Positions 24,147 through 32,717 are shown, counted from the stretch's first letter. The stretch: DNA of 64,000 bases from JAMDEO01 sp963775295 (GCA_963775295.1 CAVZIK010000006.1:1054001-1118000); one strand, 5' to 3'. A program made the numbers and translations. The notes: a model not told the origin generated them from the letters alone.

Positions 24147-25277
24147 TCAGGTTTCGAACAATTTCTCGTAGGTTGTCTCGGGAAGCATGCCCAGCCTCGA
24201 CATGGCGCGAAGCGGAAGTTTGATTCTGCGCGCCACCGAGTAGTAAGTCCTGTAGTCGCGGAAGCTCTTAGGCGGAGCCTTCAGTATCGCCTCCAGATCT
24301 GTGCGACTCATTTCAAGCCGCTCAAGACAGTAGTCAATCTGTGCGTCACTGGCCCCAGTCGGTTCTTGAAGCGCACTCAGCGCTTCCGCTCGAGAGAGTT
24401 CCCCGGTGCGGACCTGAGCGGAGAGCGAGACCTTCCGCAGGTCGGCGCCGAATTTGTTGGCTTGGATGTAGGCGGTGAACGGCTTGTAGGTGCAGTCGAA
24501 GTGATGATGACCGCCGTAGATCCAACCCAGTTCGCGAGTGAGAAGCGCGCGTATGTCCTGTTCGCAGTATTCATCCATGTACAAGGGCAGCTGGATGGTA
24601 CGGATGCCTCCAAGAAGCAAATGCCTCGCCAAGGAGAGGAACTTGACGTGGCCGTATAGGTTTGATTCCTCTGGGCCACTTGAGAAACGTCTCAGCACAT
24701 CCGAGTAGTACCTGCCATCCCCATAGTGCCACGCCATGGGATTGATGCCTTCTGTCCTGTAGGAGAGCCCGAGGATGATGTAGCGAATACCAGCCTCCGC
24801 TGCGACCGAGTAGAGAGCGGAAAGACCTCCCATCTCGCAGGGCATGCAAAGGTCCGGAGTTGACGCCCCCAGGCACGCGCGGTAACCGTTCCGCAGTGCC
24901 TCCCAATTCACGGTGACGATGCGCAGATCCACCCCCAAGGTCGTGGTCGCGGCCTCGATGTTCGCTCTCGCCGCGTCCGAAGTCCATCCGTTGTTGAAAT
25001 GGACGGCAAGAGGCCGCAGGCCTTGCTGCTTGGCGACATAGAGGCAATAGGTGCTGTCAGTTCCGCCACTCAGCCCAACGACGCAGTCATAGGGCAGGGT
25101 CTTCGCCGATTCACGGATGTGATTGAAGAGTTCATCGATGGTTCCCCGACGGTGACCATGGGCCACTTCCATGTTGTCATGGAGCCTGCAGTAGTTGCAG
25201 TGACCCTCGGCATCAAATCGTATCTCCGGAACCGAGGAGTCCATTACACAGCGACTGCATACGCGTGTCTCACTCAT
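24147..25277 (-). CDS. N-acetyl sugar amidotransferase (WbuX/WbpG/PseA-like)
   Basis: 376 aa. It begins with a zinc-ribbon-like CSRCVMDSS and CNYC, followed by a PP-loop CVVGLSGGTDSTYCLYVAK that binds ATP. A second Cys pair follows in CMPCEMGG, and WIYGGHHHFDCTY lies near the C-terminal third. These features define the family that converts acetamido groups to acetamidino groups on sugars, activating the amide with ATP. Relatives such as WbpG normally receive ammonia from HisH/HisF-like partners, which are not present here. The ATG at 25277 follows AAGGAGG and is preferred over the frame start at 25307. It is the last gene of the 24147-29833 run and converges on the GtrB-like gene. Confidence 0.88.
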   Translation of the reverse strand: MSETRVCSRCVMDSSVPEIRFDAEGHCNYCRLHDNMEVAHGHRRGTIDELFNHIRESAKTLPYDCVVGLSGGTDSTYCLYVAKQQGLRPLAVHFNNGWTSDAARANIEAATTTLGVDLRIVTVNWEALRNGYRACLGASTPDLCMPCEMGGLSALYSVAAEAGIRYIILGLSYRTEGINPMAWHYGDGRYYSDVLRRFSSGPEESNLYGHVKFLSLARHLLLGGIRTIQLPLYMDEYCEQDIRALLTRELGWIYGGHHHFDCTYKPFTAYIQANKFGADLRKVSLSAQVRTGELSRAEALSALQEPTGASDAQIDYCLERLEMSRTDLEAILKAPPKSFRDYRTYYSVARRIKLPLRAMSRLGMLPETTYEKLFET

Positions 25278-26079
25278 CGTTCCTCCTTCTTGAGAATGTA
25301 GGACCATTGGGCTGGTAGCCCAAGAGGTAGGTTCCCTTTACACCGGCTTTGCCGAAGTGGCCAATCTCCCACTCATATCCGCTCGTGTCCAGACTCTCGG
25401 CCATGTCCTTGAGTTCACTGACCGTGTAGGTTCGCAGACTCGAAATCACCCCATCCCAAAGTATGCAGAGCGGCATGGCGGGCAGCAGGTACGTCCACAA
25501 CAGGCGTTTCCATGAAAATGGTCGGATCCAGGGAGTGACAACCAGCATTACCAAAGGCGCAGCGACGTTTGCGAGGACACCCTGAATGCTGCGCTCCGTG
25601 GTCTCGAAGACCCCGATGCCTACGTTGCTGCGCACGGCGTCAGCTAGAATCTCGCGCGCCCGCTCAGGCCGAAAATGGTGGAAGGATGAAAACAATGTGC
25701 GAAAGCAACTACTCACTCCTTCTACTGCCAGCGCATCCACGGGCGTCGCGAGGAACGTCAGCGACGGGATGCCAGCCCGACGCACCCTCTCTTGCGCGCT
25801 CTCGCTAGGGAACTTGTCTGACAGCATGACCTTCCTCGGGCTTCCGGCTGGGGTGTCAAGCTTCTGGTGTATCTGGGTCCACGCGCCAGACCCCCCCGAG
25901 CAGAGATCCAAGACATCTTCACAGCCCAACCTGTCGAGTAGCTCGCGAACTCTGGGTATGACCGACTCGTACGGGTTGGTCAGCGAGTTGCCATAGTTCA
26001 TATAGTCGGTGAGCATGTCGCGCCAGGAAGATGGAAACCATCCCAGGTCCTGCAACTCGATCAGATGCAGTCTCTTCAT
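25270..26079 (-). CDS. Class I SAM-dependent methyltransferase-like protein
   Basis: 269 aa. The motif VLDLCSGGSGAWTQIHQKL (about residues 56-74) is a SAM-binding motif I. KVMLSDKFP may correspond to motif II, and a long hydrophobic stretch near residues 165-205 (VAAPLVMLVVTPWIRPFSW) could anchor it to the membrane. The start (MKRLHLIELQDLGWFPSSWRD) is found in methyltransferase-like proteins of unknown substrate. Its end overlaps the WbuX-like start by 8 bases, and its start overlaps the FdtA-like stop by four. It probably methylates a sugar of this locus, but that is inference from position. Confidence 0.75.
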   Translation of the reverse strand: MKRLHLIELQDLGWFPSSWRDMLTDYMNYGNSLTNPYESVIPRVRELLDRLGCEDVLDLCSGGSGAWTQIHQKLDTPAGSPRKVMLSDKFPSESAQERVRRAGIPSLTFLATPVDALAVEGVSSCFRTLFSSFHHFRPERAREILADAVRSNVGIGVFETTERSIQGVLANVAAPLVMLVVTPWIRPFSWKRLLWTYLLPAMPLCILWDGVISSLRTYTVSELKDMAESLDTSGYEWEIGHFGKAGVKGTYLLGYQPNGPTFSRRRNDE

Positions 26080-26519
26080 CGTCCTTCCGCCGCTGCGCTC
26101 AGTGTTAAGTCAGGTCCTGTGACCCCGCGGGCGAAGTCCTCGTAGTCTCGGTAGTAGTCCTCCTCCGAGTAGTAATCTGAGGCAAGAGCCATGCAGACAG
26201 CCCCCGCGGAGAAGTTGTCCATTTCCCCCCATATGAGGGGCGGGACGTAGAGGCCGAGGTAGGGGCGATTCAGATGAAAGGTGCAGCTACCCCGTCCGTC
26301 GTCGAGTCTCATATCGAAGCTGCCTGAGGTAGCCAGGAGCAACTGGTGCCCCAATCTATGCGCGTGGCCGCCGCGTGTTTCGCCCGGAGGGACATCGTAG
26401 ATGAAGAAGACCCTCCGGATGATGAAAGGAACATGTCTCATTTCTTCGATGAAGGCCAGAGTGCCTCGGTGATCGACCTTTTTTGGCAGGTCGATCACCC
26501 TACATTCCTCAAGTCCCAT
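26076..26519 (-). CDS. fdtA: Sugar 3,4-ketoisomerase, FdtA/QdtA-type cupin
   Basis: 147 aa cupin. VIDLPKKVDHRGTLAFIEE, VFFIYDVPPGETRGGHAHR (with the catalytic His pair of the GGHAH motif), LDDGRGSCTFHLNRPYLGLY and VPPLIWGEMDNFSAGAVCMALASD fit the FdtA/QdtA family closely, including length. These enzymes convert dTDP-4-keto-6-deoxyglucose to the 3-keto isomer. The epimer formed (fuco or quinovo) depends on residues that I cannot judge by eye. It links RmlB to the FdtB-like aminotransferase. It is co-directional and overlapping with the methyltransferase and GNAT genes. Confidence 0.9.
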   Translation of the reverse strand: MGLEECRVIDLPKKVDHRGTLAFIEEMRHVPFIIRRVFFIYDVPPGETRGGHAHRLGHQLLLATSGSFDMRLDDGRGSCTFHLNRPYLGLYVPPLIWGEMDNFSAGAVCMALASDYYSEEDYYRDYEDFARGVTGPDLTLSAAAEGR

Positions 26520-27024
26520 CTGCGACCTCCTCTTGCCCGAGGCCAGGGGCGACAGCAGTCCTGTACAGAGTCATCGATAATTCCCGAAAACCGCGTCCCT
26601 TGTTGAAATTGATCACGGTCGCGTTGCGGACATCGATACGGACTTCAAGCAGATCGACGTCCTTGTGTGCCAGCCACTTCTCCAGTTCCACGTGCAGTCT
26701 CTCACCAACGCCCAGTCCCCGAAACTCAGGAGCGACATGGACATTGGACAAGTAGCCAACGCTTCTGTGCTTGTAGATCGGGGGCCGGGTCTCCACCCAT
26801 CCCATAATGTAGCCAGCTATCCGATCATCGACTTCAGCGACCAAGATACAGAAGTCTCCATCATTCAGACGTCCCAAGACGTACGAACGAAATGTCTCCC
26901 CAGCATTCTCTGAGGGCTCGTAGTAAAAACCGTCGAAACTGACGTGATGCTCGTTCAGAAGAAGTTGCTGCTGGGCGATATAGGGAACATCTTCCGCTGC
27001 GAATGACCGAATTCGAATCATCAC
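26509..27024 (-). CDS. GNAT-family N-acetyltransferase (paralogue 1)
   Basis: 171 aa GNAT fold. CILVAEVDDRIAGYIMGWVE is the beta4 region, and VHVAPEFRGLGVGERLHVEL is the acetyl-CoA loop (R-x-x-G-x-G/A). The C-terminus carries DVRNATVINFNKGRGF. Its stop overlaps the start of the fdtA-like gene, so it sits inside the aminosugar operon and may acylate the 3-amino sugar. Known FdtC/QdtC acetyltransferases are of the left-handed beta-helix type, so this would be a different fold doing that job, if the inference holds. It is clearly similar to the next protein upstream (27200-27703). Confidence 0.85.
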   Translation of the reverse strand: MMIRIRSFAAEDVPYIAQQQLLLNEHHVSFDGFYYEPSENAGETFRSYVLGRLNDGDFCILVAEVDDRIAGYIMGWVETRPPIYKHRSVGYLSNVHVAPEFRGLGVGERLHVELEKWLAHKDVDLLEVRIDVRNATVINFNKGRGFRELSMTLYRTAVAPGLGQEEVADGT

Positions 27025-27199
27025 CTCTCCTCGTGGTCTCCGGTCGGCTTCACCTGAACAATCGGCCAGGTTCCCGATTTCCTGAGGCTCAATCTTGCAA
27101 GCGTCGATACCCTGGAGATTCGGGGCCAGTTTCGTACCCCTCGGCCCTCAGAGGTCCTTGATCAATCTCTGGCAGGCATCCATCACTACCGCCGCCACG

Positions 27200-27703
27200 T
27201 TAGCTCGTGTGCGAATCCTTGTGAAATGAGGTCCAAGCCTTTCTGTAGCCCAGCTTCTCGATCAAGCCGACGGCGGGCGAGTTGCGGGTGTCTATATGGG
27301 TCTCGATGAAGTCCACGTGCTTCTCTTTGAGGCAGTTCTCCATCGCTTGTTGTAGCGCGCACCCTAGACCTCGCCCCCGAAGCGTTGCGACCACATACGT
27401 GTTGGAGATATAGCCCGTGACCCGGCGCCTGTATATGGGAGGCCGTTGTTCCACCCAGCCCATACAGTATCCTACTCTTTTGCCCTTCTGCTCGGCGATC
27501 AACAGACAGAAGTCCGCGTCATCGATCCGCTTGGAAATGTACATCAAAAACTCGTCAGGAGCGTCGTCCGCCGGGTCATAGTAGGATTGGTCGAACTGCT
27601 GGTGGGACTCATTCAGAAGCACCTGCTGCGCGGTGACCCAGCGGACATCTTCGAGGCGACAGGGACGGATGTCTATCGTAAGCCTCGCATCGCCCACCAT
27701 CAT
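27200..27703 (-). CDS. GNAT-family N-acetyltransferase (paralogue 2)
   Basis: 167 aa, co-linear with paralogue 1: NESHQQFDQSYYDP versus NEHHVSFDGFYYEP, DADFCLLIAEQ versus DGDFCILVAEV, and YCMGWVEQRPPIYRRR versus YIMGWVETRPPIYKHR. The acetyl-CoA loop is LRGRGLGCALQQ. The ATG at 27703 is chosen because AGGAGG lies five bases upstream; the frame's first codon (GTG, 27709) is part of that ribosome site. The 175 bases between the two paralogues show no gene. It starts 9 bases after the stop of the large membrane protein. Confidence 0.85.
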   Translation of the reverse strand: MMVGDARLTIDIRPCRLEDVRWVTAQQVLLNESHQQFDQSYYDPADDAPDEFLMYISKRIDDADFCLLIAEQKGKRVGYCMGWVEQRPPIYRRRVTGYISNTYVVATLRGRGLGCALQQAMENCLKEKHVDFIETHIDTRNSPAVGLIEKLGYRKAWTSFHKDSHTS

Positions 27704-27712
27704 CTGCACCTC

Positions 27713-29833
27713 CTAATCCGAGGCGGGCTCAGAGGATAAGAACGGTAGCTCATAAGGCGGATGGTAACGCATGGCTACTGTGTGGCGCCCCGCGGGTATG
27801 GCCACGGCCATGAAGGGGCCGTCGGCAGGCACGACTTTCACTTCCGCACCATCAACCTCAGCGCTCCAGAACTTGCTGTACTGCTCGGTCACAACGAGAA
27901 GGGCGGGCGCTGTGGCCTCGACCGCGATTTGGATGCGATCTGGGGATCTTCTCAGAACCGGTGTCTCCGCTACCCCTCCTTCGGGTTGGGGGATTGGGCC
28001 GTCAGCCTGCTCGAAGAACGCAACTTGGCCCAGTTGCTTAGGTGTAGCCGCTGCAAGCGCGTCAAGAAGTGCACTCCGTGACGGGAACGACTGGGCTTGG
28101 CCTACGACGAAAGCACGGGCGAGAGTCCCGTCCAGTTGATACACATAGATCTGGCTGGGCAGCGGGGACCCGGTCACTTGTCCCAACCATTGTCTAAGTT
28201 TGGAGAGTGTCCCCTCGGCGCTGGATGTTGGGCTAGACAGTTCGTGCAATCGTGGGTCGGCGAGTTCGACACCCGAGATTAGGTAACGTACGTTGGCGAG
28301 AGCAAGCAAGTCGAGATCATAGTAACCGTCGACCTGCACCGGGCCCGAAGGGAAGCCTTTTGTAGGCTCATAGAGGTAGACTCGGCTGCCATAGTAATGA
28401 AAGTAGTTGTACCTGTTTTGATCCTGTGTGATCAGAGGCCCTATCACTCGCTCCCAGAAGTCCTGATACCGCTGCGGATAGAGCGAAAGATAGCCGTCCG
28501 CCGTATCGAGGCCTTGGGCCCAAGGATAGGCCGGCAGTGGGGCGTCATGACCAGGGTTGGCTGCGACAACGGTTGCGACCCGGAAGGGTGGCTCGGTGCC
28601 GATCCTGTCCCGCAGTGCCACGACTCCAGGATCCCTGAACACGGCAGAGTAGTTGGCTCCAGTTACCATGCCGATCGCCATAAACCCGTTCACCGCAACG
28701 GAGAGCCCAAACACGGCCACGAAAGCGACGACCGACACCGCGGCTCTCCCCTGCCGCTTCTGCAACTCGTGGATTCCAAGCGCGCCCACAGTCGCGGCCA
28801 AAAAGGGAACCCAGAAATCGAACCGCTTGAAGAGAAAGCCCCCGAGCGGCCCTCCGTACGCCTTAAGCACCGCCTGACCCCACTGCGCGAACACGAATGC
28901 CACCAACGCCACAAGAATAGCGACGAGCGGCAGGAGCGTCCGCCGATCCTTCAACCGTGTACCCGCCCAGATGCCAAGCGCTATCCCCACGATGTTATCG
29001 CGCACGATTTTCAACGCAGCGGTCACCTGTTGCCAGAAAGGAAGGTTGGTCGGCGAGAGTGGTGAAGAAGACACCCAGTCCGCCCGCTGCGATGACGCGG
29101 AGTTCAGCACACCGGACAGGGCAGCAGGTACGCTAGCGATCACCCATGTCACGGCGAACACGCCGAAGGCCAACCATATTCTCCGCCTCCAACCCCCAGA
29201 GGCGACCAAAACTATCGCGATGAGCACGACGGTGAACGCAGCAAAAGCGTATGTGGACGTCAGGGCATACAGAATGCCGGCCACAGCCGCGCCGACGAGG
29301 AGGTGCCATCGTGGCCGGGTCTTGGAGAGGAGTAGCCAGACGATTGCGGGCAGTGCCGCCATGGTAAGGCCGTCGTAAAGGGTCCACCCACCCCAGGCGT
29401 CGTTGATCGCGGTTTGGAAGAACAAAGAAAACCAAAGAGCGAAGAACCAGGCGCCCTGCTGGCCCAGACTCCAACGATCCCGGGCCAAGCGAAAACCGAA
29501 GTAGGCCCCAATGAGACGCTGCAGGAACATGATGAGCCAATAGCCAAGCCAGCCGGGCAGAACAAGGAAAGGAAGCCCGTCAAGTCCGAGGAAGCCTCGG
29601 TCTGAGCCGCTGATTGCCACGTGTGCCCACGAAGCAAACGCATCCCAGCCTGCGACGGAGAAATTCGTTGATGAACGCATCGCAAGGTAACCGTCGGCAT
29701 TGTCGAAGGTGCGCACGTAGGAATGCGGGCCGAAGAGTCCGTAAATTGCCGAAAGCCAGAGGGCCCATACGAGGCAGGCCGCAAACGGATGAGCCCCAGC
29801 CCACCGAGCGATACGACGCAGTGCGCGTCCCAC
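27713..29833 (-). CDS. Large multi-pass membrane protein, YfhO/DUF6044-like (possible GT-C glycosyltransferase)
   Basis: 706 aa. About a dozen membrane segments fill residues 15-400. An extracytoplasmic loop near residues 35-50 (GPHSYVRTFDNADGY) carries an Asp of the kind found in GT-C enzymes. The C-terminal 300 residues are soluble and end in a beta-rich module, VTEQYSKFWSAEVDGAEVKV then DGPFMAVAIPAGRHTVAMRY, as in YfhO-type proteins. GT-C enzymes use polyprenyl-phosphate sugars outside the membrane, which fits the GtrA and GtrB homologues nearby. The start is GTG at 29833, with a weak ribosome site. It is the first gene of a six-gene run. Function is inferred. Confidence 0.78.
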   Translation of the reverse strand: MGRALRRIARWAGAHPFAACLVWALWLSAIYGLFGPHSYVRTFDNADGYLAMRSSTNFSVAGWDAFASWAHVAISGSDRGFLGLDGLPFLVLPGWLGYWLIMFLQRLIGAYFGFRLARDRWSLGQQGAWFFALWFSLFFQTAINDAWGGWTLYDGLTMAALPAIVWLLLSKTRPRWHLLVGAAVAGILYALTSTYAFAAFTVVLIAIVLVASGGWRRRIWLAFGVFAVTWVIASVPAALSGVLNSASSQRADWVSSSPLSPTNLPFWQQVTAALKIVRDNIVGIALGIWAGTRLKDRRTLLPLVAILVALVAFVFAQWGQAVLKAYGGPLGGFLFKRFDFWVPFLAATVGALGIHELQKRQGRAAVSVVAFVAVFGLSVAVNGFMAIGMVTGANYSAVFRDPGVVALRDRIGTEPPFRVATVVAANPGHDAPLPAYPWAQGLDTADGYLSLYPQRYQDFWERVIGPLITQDQNRYNYFHYYGSRVYLYEPTKGFPSGPVQVDGYYDLDLLALANVRYLISGVELADPRLHELSSPTSSAEGTLSKLRQWLGQVTGSPLPSQIYVYQLDGTLARAFVVGQAQSFPSRSALLDALAAATPKQLGQVAFFEQADGPIPQPEGGVAETPVLRRSPDRIQIAVEATAPALLVVTEQYSKFWSAEVDGAEVKVVPADGPFMAVAIPAGRHTVAMRYHPPYELPFLSSEPASD

Positions 29834-29931
29834 GAGCTATCCAGCCGCCAGAGTATGCGCTACACGCAAGAGCAACCTCGTCTCCCCGAACCAAGTCGAT
29901 GATCGAAGTCTAGGCACCTGATGAATATCTT

Positions 29932-30310
29932 TCAATGCTGCAATCTCAATGCCTTTGCAAGTCGGCTCCTTTTGCGGATGAGAATGTACACTCCGTGCGT
30001 GGAGCGGTCGGCATAGCTCATTTCGCGAAAAAGCTTGGCGAAACGCAGAATCGAGGTTTCCGGTTCTGCCGGAACCGTGGTCTGAACCACTAACTCGAAA
30101 CCGGTCGCGAGCAGGGTCTTGACGTGTACCGAATGCAGTGGTCTGTTCAAGATCACCTGTCTTTTCCCGCAAGCATGATCCCAAAGCCGCGCTGAGTATG
30201 TCCAGTGACCATCCCACTCATCACCCTATAAAACGTTTCGGTATTGTCGGACTCAACGTACCCCACGAGTTGCGAGGCCACTCACAACCGAAGCCAGAAG
30301 TTTCAGAGGT
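29932..30310 (-). pseudogene. Remnant of a class I methyltransferase-like gene, C-terminal part, frameshifted
   Basis: On the minus strand one frame reads LWDHACGKRQVILNRPLHSV, then HVKTLLATGFELVV, ETSILRFAKLFREMSYADR and THGVYILIRKRS to a stop at 29932. This resembles the end of a SAM-dependent methyltransferase. No start is attached. A short compatible stretch (GYVESDNTETFYRVMSG) lies just upstream in another frame, so at least one frameshift separates the pieces, and the N-terminal SAM-binding half is missing. The family call is from the look of the C-terminus only. It suggests a deleted or recombined gene at the boundary between two oppositely oriented operons. Confidence 0.4.
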
Positions 30311-30530
30311 GAAAGATAGATCTTCGTCCGCCACTCTCCGTGGGCTGGTCGAGCGTCACAACCTGTGGTCCGGCCCAAATAACGCCGGCACACTCATCGA
30401 GCGCCAATGCTGCGTAATGAACCCGAGAAAGGGGAAGAGAAGCAGAGAGGGTTACAAAGGCAGCCGTCGTAGATGGAATGAATGCTAGTTCTCACGTCAG
30501 TTTTACACCGAGGCACGGAGTTGGATTGAG
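30311..30530. other. Intergenic region before the nonulosonate operon
   Basis: Together with the remnant to its left, this is the longest non-coding stretch in the window (29834-30530). Short frames occur on both strands but none has recognisable content or a ribosome site. The promoter of the 30531-46379 operon should be here. I cannot point to a convincing -35/-10 pair. Confidence 0.5.
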
Positions 30531-31496
30531 TTGAAGAATATCTTAGTCACAGGTGGGGCCGGCTATATCGGTTCCATGCTCGTCCGAGATTTGCTAAACA
30601 GCGGCCACACTGTCGTCGTCGCCGACGCGGTGCTGTTTGGTGGAGAATCGCTGGTCGATTTACTGTCGTTACCTGCGTTCACGTTTTCACATACGGATGT
30701 GACGGACGCGAGGCAACTCGGGGACTTGTTCTCGCGCCACAAGTTCGATGCCGTCGTGCATCTGGCCTCGATCGTGGGCGATCCCGCTTGCAGAGCGCAG
30801 CCCGAGTTGGCCACCAGAACGATGTGGGAAGGCTCTAAGAATGTGTTCGAGCTTTGCGAGCACCACGAAGTGCCCCGGTTTGTCTATGCCTCCACGTGCA
30901 GCAACTATGGCAAGATGGAGGCAGAAGGACTTCTGGACGAAACCGCGCCGCTCCGGCCGGTCAGCTTGTATGCGGAGCTCAAAGTGCGATTCGAGCAGTA
31001 CCTGTTGGAGCGCTCCACGTCCGTCGCTTTTACGATCACCCGGTTCGCGACCGTCTATGGCCTGTCTTTACGGCCGCGCTTCGACTTGACCATCAACGAG
31101 TTTGCGCGAGATGCGCTTCTCAAGGGTGAACTGGAGGTCTACGGCCCTCAGTTCTGGCGTCCCTATTGTCACGTACGTGACATATCTCGGGCGGTTCGAC
31201 TCGTACTGGAGGCAGATCGCGAGAGTGTCGCGGGCAAGACTTTCAACGTCGGTTCGAATGAGGAGAACTACCAGAAGCGAATGATCGCCGACGAGGTTGC
31301 AAAACAGCTTCCGGTGAAGATTGTCTACGTTGAAAAGGATGAAGACCCGCGCGACTATCGGGTCAGCTTCGATCGCATCAGGGCACTTGGGTTTCAACCG
31401 GAGAAACGCCTCGCCGACGGCATCGCTGAGATCGCCCAAGCCATCGGAAATGGGCTCATCGTTGATCCGTACGCCGCCCGATACAGGAACTCGTGA
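30531..31496 (+). CDS. NAD-dependent sugar epimerase/dehydratase (extended SDR)
   Basis: 321 aa. The start TTG is fixed by the Rossmann motif immediately after it (NILVTGGAGYIGSMLVRDLL). VHLASIVGDPACRAQPELA, YASTCSNYGKM and the catalytic Tyr-Lys in SLYAELKVRFEQYLL define an extended SDR. RFATVYGLSLRPRFDLTINEF and YCHVRDISRAVRLVLEA follow. It is not a typical LegB dehydratase, which has a different N-terminus. It resembles SDRs of unknown substrate in polysaccharide loci. As first gene of the operon and followed by a LegC-like aminotransferase, it probably provides or modifies a keto- or epimeric sugar nucleotide. The exact reaction is unassigned. Confidence 0.82.
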   Translation: MKNILVTGGAGYIGSMLVRDLLNSGHTVVVADAVLFGGESLVDLLSLPAFTFSHTDVTDARQLGDLFSRHKFDAVVHLASIVGDPACRAQPELATRTMWEGSKNVFELCEHHEVPRFVYASTCSNYGKMEAEGLLDETAPLRPVSLYAELKVRFEQYLLERSTSVAFTITRFATVYGLSLRPRFDLTINEFARDALLKGELEVYGPQFWRPYCHVRDISRAVRLVLEADRESVAGKTFNVGSNEENYQKRMIADEVAKQLPVKIVYVEKDEDPRDYRVSFDRIRALGFQPEKRLADGIAEIAQAIGNGLIVDPYAARYRNS

Positions 31497-31508
31497 GGAC
31501 GTGGTTTG

Positions 31509-32666
31509 ATGATCCCTTTGTGCGAACCGCATCTTTCGGGAAAGGAACTCGAGTACGTCACCGATTGCATCGCCACCGGCTGGATCTCTTCCAATGGCGA
31601 TTACGTGAGGAGATTCGAGAAAGCCCTGGCTGAGTATCTGGGCGCGGGGTTCGCGGTGGCCTGTAATTGCGGGACTTCTGCTCTTCACATCTCGCTCATC
31701 TTGGCTGGAGTGGGTGCGAACGACGAGGTTATGGTCCCCACAGTGACGTTCATCGCCCCGATCAACGCGGTGAGGTATGCTGGCGCCTTTCCGGTCTTCA
31801 TCGATTGTGATCAGTACTGCAACATCGATGTGGCCGGGGCGCTCAGCTTCCTAGAAACCGAGTGCATTCTCCGGGGTGGGACCGCGGTCAACAAGAAGAC
31901 AGGCCGGCGTGTTGCTGCGATCGTTCCCGTTCATGTCTTCGGCACGGCAGCCGATATGGATTCTATAATGGAGATGGCTCATAAATACCACTTGGCGGTG
32001 ATTGAGGACGCGAGCGAGTCTCTCGGTTCTCTCTACAAAGGCAGAAAGTGTGGGGCCCTGGGTCCGATCGCCGGGCTCAGCTTCAATGGGAACAAGATCG
32101 TGACCAGTGGTGGCGGTGGGGCCATCGTCACAAACGATGAGAATGTCGCGCGGCGCGCTCGATACTTGACCACACAGGCGAAAGAGGACGGTATCGAGTA
32201 CATACATCACAGCGTCGGCTATAACTATCGAATGAACAATGTTCTGGCGGCGGTGGGCTTGGCCCAGCTTGAGACCATCGATGAGAAACTGGCTGTCAAA
32301 CGTCGGAACTTCGATCTCTACGCGAACGCTCTTGGCGAGCACGGCGGGAGGCAGTTGCTCCAACAGCCGTCCTGGAGTGACTCAAACCGATGGTTCTACG
32401 CATTCTTGTGTTCTGACCGGGGAGCCAAGGAGAGGATTCTTCAGGCCTGCCTGAACAAGCAGATTCAGGTGCGGCCTTTGTGGTTTCCCAACCACCTGCA
32501 GCAACCGTATGTGGCAATGGAGTCGTACCGAATCCAAAACGCCGTGAGCTTCTACGACCGCGTCGTCAATCTGCCGTGTTCGGTTACGCTCACCGAGGAA
32601 CAGATCGGTTGCGTGGTTGGAGTGATCCAGCAGACGGGCATTCTGCCGGAGACTCCGGTCTTATGA
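31509..32666 (+). CDS. legC: DegT-family aminotransferase, LegC-like
   Basis: 385 aa PLP enzyme. IPLCEPHLSGKELEYVTDCI, TGWISSNGDYVRRFE, NCGTSALHISLILAGV, VMVPTVTFIAPINAVRYAGA and the extended insert GGTAVNKKTGRRVAAIVPVH are typical of LegC, which aminates C4 of a UDP-4-keto-6-deoxy-GlcNAc on the way to legionaminic acid. The Schiff-base lysine is in SFNGNKIVTSGGGGA. ATG at 31509 is preferred; the TTG one codon earlier is also possible. A dehydratase partner may be the CapD/PglF-like enzyme at 56007-57968 rather than a neighbouring LegB. Confidence 0.85.
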   Translation: MIPLCEPHLSGKELEYVTDCIATGWISSNGDYVRRFEKALAEYLGAGFAVACNCGTSALHISLILAGVGANDEVMVPTVTFIAPINAVRYAGAFPVFIDCDQYCNIDVAGALSFLETECILRGGTAVNKKTGRRVAAIVPVHVFGTAADMDSIMEMAHKYHLAVIEDASESLGSLYKGRKCGALGPIAGLSFNGNKIVTSGGGGAIVTNDENVARRARYLTTQAKEDGIEYIHHSVGYNYRMNNVLAAVGLAQLETIDEKLAVKRRNFDLYANALGEHGGRQLLQQPSWSDSNRWFYAFLCSDRGAKERILQACLNKQIQVRPLWFPNHLQQPYVAMESYRIQNAVSFYDRVVNLPCSVTLTEEQIGCVVGVIQQTGILPETPVL

Positions 32667-32717
32667 GGATGAGGCCAGGAATGCGCACTGATCGAGGCTC
32701 AACCGAAGCGGGGCTTC

